Part shown: positions 42,004 to 44,085 of the stretch, piece by piece
Layout of the letters: each line of letters begins with the position of its first letter
Position numbering within the stretch: position 1 is the first letter of the stretch
Origin: Nocardia alni
GTDB lineage: Bacteria > Actinomycetota > Actinomycetes > Mycobacteriales > Mycobacteriaceae
NCBI RefSeq assembly: GCF_019038435.1
Contig: NZ_JAGPOX010000076.1
Span: 1 to 44,085 of the forward strand
Direction of reading: 5' to 3'
Length of the DNA stretch: 44,085 nt
Position numbers and translations under genes: made by a program
Notes under the pieces: generated by a model
Database searches by the model: none
Told to the model about the DNA's origin: nothing
What the model saw: only the letters and a program-made list of their open reading frames with translations

Positions 42004-42894
42004 CTACTCCCGCGCAGTCACGGCCAGCACCCCCGCACCCGCCAGAACACCCACCTCCCCCAGCTTGGACGGCACCACCCGCAATCCCGGCAGATAACTC
42101 AGCCTGGCATGAGCGGCGACCGCCTCGCCCAGAGGCCGCCACAGCGCCGGCCCGGCTTGCGCCACGGCCCCGCCGACGACCACCAGGTCGACATCGAGCA
42201 GTGCGGCCACTGACGCGATCGCCCGGCCCAGCGCCGTTCCGGCGCGCCCGATCGCGGCAGCGGCGAGCTCGTCACCCATCGCCGCCGATCCGATCAGATC
42301 GTCCAATGATGTTCCACCCCAGCCATTCTCACGAGCCCAGCGGACCATGGCGATCCCGCTCGCCACAGCCTCGAGGCAGCCGCGGCCGCCACACGAACAC
42401 GGCTCGTCGAATCCGGGTATCAGCACATGACCGATGTGCCCGGCGTTGCCGGTGCGCCCAACCGCGACGAAGCCACCGATCATCACCCCGCCGATGACCC
42501 GGTGCGACACCGAGATCGACAAGGCGTCCTGCACCGTGCCCGTCGAACCGAAATTCCGTTCGGCCAGTGCGAGGCAGACGCCATCGAGCGCCAGGCTCAC
42601 GGCCGCGCCCGGGAATGCCTTGCGGGCGGCCTCGACGATGCCGAAACCGCCACGCCACGAAGCGATGTCGGACGGCGCCACAACCCCTGCGACCATATCG
42701 ATCGGTCCCGTCGCCGCGATGCCCAGCGCCGCGACGTCAGCGCCGCCGGCCGCGGTGAGCAGCAACTCGCGACACGCCTCCCACGGCGCCTTGGCGGGTA
42801 TGGGTATCCGCTGGATGTCGTCATCGCCGACACCGTCCTCGACCCGGCTCGCCACGAACTCCTTCGAGCCGATCTCCAACGCCAGTATCGTCAT
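42004..42894 (-). CDS. ROK-family protein (divergent sugar-kinase-like)
   Basis: 296 residues with the ROK fold. The zinc site and signature are present near 155-180 (GHIGH, then CSCGGRGCLEAVASG), and the ATPase-fold end VVVGGAVAQAGP is kept. Two usual motifs are changed. The N-terminal phosphate loop D-x-G-G-T reads LEIGSKEF, and the catalytic N-D near 105 reads LDG. It may therefore be a weak kinase, or a regulatory or glycan-binding ROK protein. It starts 13 bases after the WhiB-like gene, so the two are co-transcribed. Confidence 0.75.
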   Translation of the reverse strand: MTILALEIGSKEFVASRVEDGVGDDDIQRIPIPAKAPWEACRELLLTAAGGADVAALGIAATGPIDMVAGVVAPSDIASWRGGFGIVEAARKAFPGAAVSLALDGVCLALAERNFGSTGTVQDALSISVSHRVIGGVMIGGFVAVGRTGNAGHIGHVLIPGFDEPCSCGGRGCLEAVASGIAMVRWARENGWGGTSLDDLIGSAAMGDELAAAAIGRAGTALGRAIASVAALLDVDLVVVGGAVAQAGPALWRPLGEAVAAHARLSYLPGLRVVPSKLGEVGVLAGAGVLAVTARE

Positions 42895-42907
42895 GAGTCT
42901 GCCCGGC

Positions 42908-43489
42908 TCATACCGCCTCGGCGCCGGTAGGCCTCAGACGCCGCCCGAGTACCAGAAACCGCTGCGGCGCACCCGAAGTCGAGCCGGTGTGCAGCGGGCG
43001 CTGGCCGTTGCGGATGATGCGCAGCGGGCGTTTGTGGTCGATGGCCGCGGCGCGGTGCCGGTCCAGGTTGTCCACCACTCGGCCCGCGCCGTCGTAGCCG
43101 ACGCCGGCCCAGATCATCGAGCGTGGCGCCAGGCCGCGTTCGATCAGATTCTGCGCCAGCTCGGCGCATTCGGCGAACAGCGGACAGCCTTGGCAGATCT
43201 GGACGGCGGCACGCCAGGAATCGGGGGTGCCGACATCGAGGTCCCAGTCATTGGGACCGTCGGCGCAGGGGGGACGCCGAACCGCGGCGGGCGGAACCGC
43301 AGGTGCCGGTGCAGCCGAATGCTGCCCGACGATCTGCGGTTGCTTCGCCCGCGAAGGCCCGGCCGGGGCTGGGGGCTGGGACGCCTGAGTTTGCGTCCGC
43401 TGAGCGAGGGTATGCGAATGCGAGGCAAGTGATTGCTGTGCCAACGCATGTGAACCCGCGATCAGCGCGCGGGTGTCGATGGTACTCAT
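42908..43489 (-). CDS. WhiB-like iron-sulfur regulator with long N-terminal extension
   Basis: 193 residues. Four Cys at 75, 99, 102 and 108 give the WhiB pattern C-xn-C-x2-C-x5-C (QICQGCPLFAEC), which binds a 4Fe-4S cluster. The following turn reads WAGVGYDG in place of the usual G-[VI]-W-G-G, so the match is divergent. A 70-residue Ala/Pro/Gln-rich extension precedes the domain, unlike the short N-terminus of most WhiB proteins. I chose ATG 43487-43489 because GGAG lies about 6 bases upstream; a frame to 43549 is open but has no better site. Confidence 0.7.
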   Translation of the reverse strand: MSTIDTRALIAGSHALAQQSLASHSHTLAQRTQTQASQPPAPAGPSRAKQPQIVGQHSAAPAPAVPPAAVRRPPCADGPNDWDLDVGTPDSWRAAVQICQGCPLFAECAELAQNLIERGLAPRSMIWAGVGYDGAGRVVDNLDRHRAAAIDHKRPLRIIRNGQRPLHTGSTSGAPQRFLVLGRRLRPTGAEAV

Positions 43490-43644
43490 AGCCGTCTCCG
43501 GGGATGCCGAGGGCACGCCGAGTGAGCGTGTCCATGGGTCGGACGTCATCAGGGCTGCTCAACAGTCCCCGGGAAGCAGCGATAAAACGCTGTACTCGAA
43601 CGCTAACCCACGATGGCCTGCAGGGCAAGCGGTTAAGCCGCCAC

Positions 43645-43712
43645 GTAACGGCACGTTGACCTACCGGAAATCCCTACTTACCGCTATATATGGTACCGTT
43701 ACTTCACGGCAC
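43645..43712. promoter_or_regulatory. Paired CCGTTAC-type sites in the WhiB/MerR divergent spacer
   Basis: GTACCGTTAC lies at 43693-43702, followed by TTCACGGCAC, an imperfect inverted repeat (GTACCGT / ACGGCAC). A second, reversed copy, GTAACGGCACGTT, lies at 43645-43657, and ACGGCACGTT recurs at 43706-43715. The first copy resembles the site before the PAS-like gene. The 322-base spacer 43490-43811 otherwise shows an AT-rich TATATATGG next to the site, probably the promoter. Confidence 0.5.
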
Positions 43713-43811
43713 GTTCTTAGGTGGATCGATCTTATGGGTTCGGAAACTTCGAGATCGAGGTCCGCGAACGCGTGCCTATCGAATCGAGTTGGGCTTTCCA
43801 GGAGTCTGGCT

Positions 43812-44085
43812 GTGCAGGTTGAATACACGATCGACGAGTTGGCACGGGTCGCGGACACTACGGTACGTAGCGTCCGGGTGTATCACGAGCGCGGCCTGCT
43901 GCCCTCCCCCGAGGTCCGCGGTCGCATCGGCTACTACGGCGCCGGACATCTCCACCGCCTGCAGACCATCGGCCGCCTGCTGAGCCGGGGCATGAAACTC
44001 AACGGCATCCGGGAACTGCTCGATGCCTGGGACCGGGGCGAAGGACTGGCCGACGTCCTGGGCGTCCAGCCCGCCCCCGGCGCCC
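43812..44085 (+). CDS. MerR-family transcriptional regulator (partial, runs off right edge)
   Basis: The first 91 residues are present. The N-terminal winged helix-turn-helix reads YTIDELARVADTTVRSVRVY, then HERGLLPSPEVRGRIGYYG and the recognition-wing helix LQTIGRLLSRGMKLNGIREL, a classic MerR start. The effector-binding part lies outside the window. I chose GTG 43812-43814 because AGGAG lies 7 bases upstream. An in-frame ATG at 43734 would add 26 residues unlike MerR proteins. It is divergent from the WhiB-like gene with shared sites between. Confidence 0.88.
   Translation, partial: MQVEYTIDELARVADTTVRSVRVYHERGLLPSPEVRGRIGYYGAGHLHRLQTIGRLLSRGMKLNGIRELLDAWDRGEGLADVLGVQPAPGA

Overview
The window is high-GC actinobacterial DNA with mycolata-type (Mycobacteriales) gene content. 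The mix of ESX genes, WhiB, a PAS/GAF-like regulator and DUF4226-type hydrolases fits Nocardia or a close relative best. The genus is inferred; no rRNA or other marker is present. I see no tRNA, rRNA, CRISPR array, IS element or relaxase.

Layout. (1) 1-5413, minus strand: a type VII secretion (T7SS/ESX) core, eccA-eccB-eccC, with eccC running off the left edge. (2) 5414-9212: a poorly supported hypothetical gene, a large LuxR-family ATPase regulator of the LAL/MalT type, and a repeat-bearing spacer. (3) 9213-24191: an ESX accessory block. It holds a DUF4226-NlpC/P60 hydrolase, a helical secreted protein, a bulb-lectin-like protein, and two partly duplicated esp-type clusters. The first cluster is EspK-, EspL-, EspH- and EspC-like genes; the second is a glycine-zipper protein, a helical/Ser-Gly protein, EspB, EspL-like, an unknown 233-aa protein, EspH-like, EspC-like and EspK-like. 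(4) 24467-29574, plus strand: two predicted lytic transglycosylases and a TrbL/VirB6-like polytopic protein. (5) 29659-31161: an MFS transporter. (6) 31181-40611, minus strand: a type IV secretion (T4SS)-like operon of TcpC/VirB8-like, VirB2/TrbC-like, PrgI-like, VirB4-like and TrbL-like proteins, a degenerate NlpC/P60 protein and a DUF4226-NlpC/P60 hydrolase. (7) 40736-44085: a PAS/GAF-like regulator, a divergent ROK protein, a WhiB-like protein and the start of a MerR regulator.

The main result is that the T7SS and T4SS parts appear to be one co-regulated system. A palindrome, TTCCCA-N4-TGGGAA, occurs at seven intergenic places with zero to two mismatches. Most copies lie about 43-65 bases ahead of the first gene of a unit: eccA, the hydrolase, the 319-aa helical protein, the EspC-like gene, EspK-like, the EspB operon and the T4SS operon. 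The hydrolases and helical proteins also share building blocks (DUF4226-like helices and a short L-P-M/L hydrophobic motif) across both parts. The best precedent I know is the mycobacterial conjugative plasmid pRAW, which needs both type IV and type VII secretion. Here neither a relaxase nor a VirD4-type coupling protein is visible, so the locus may be part of a conjugative element, a chromosomal remnant, or a hybrid machine for protein export and wall remodelling.
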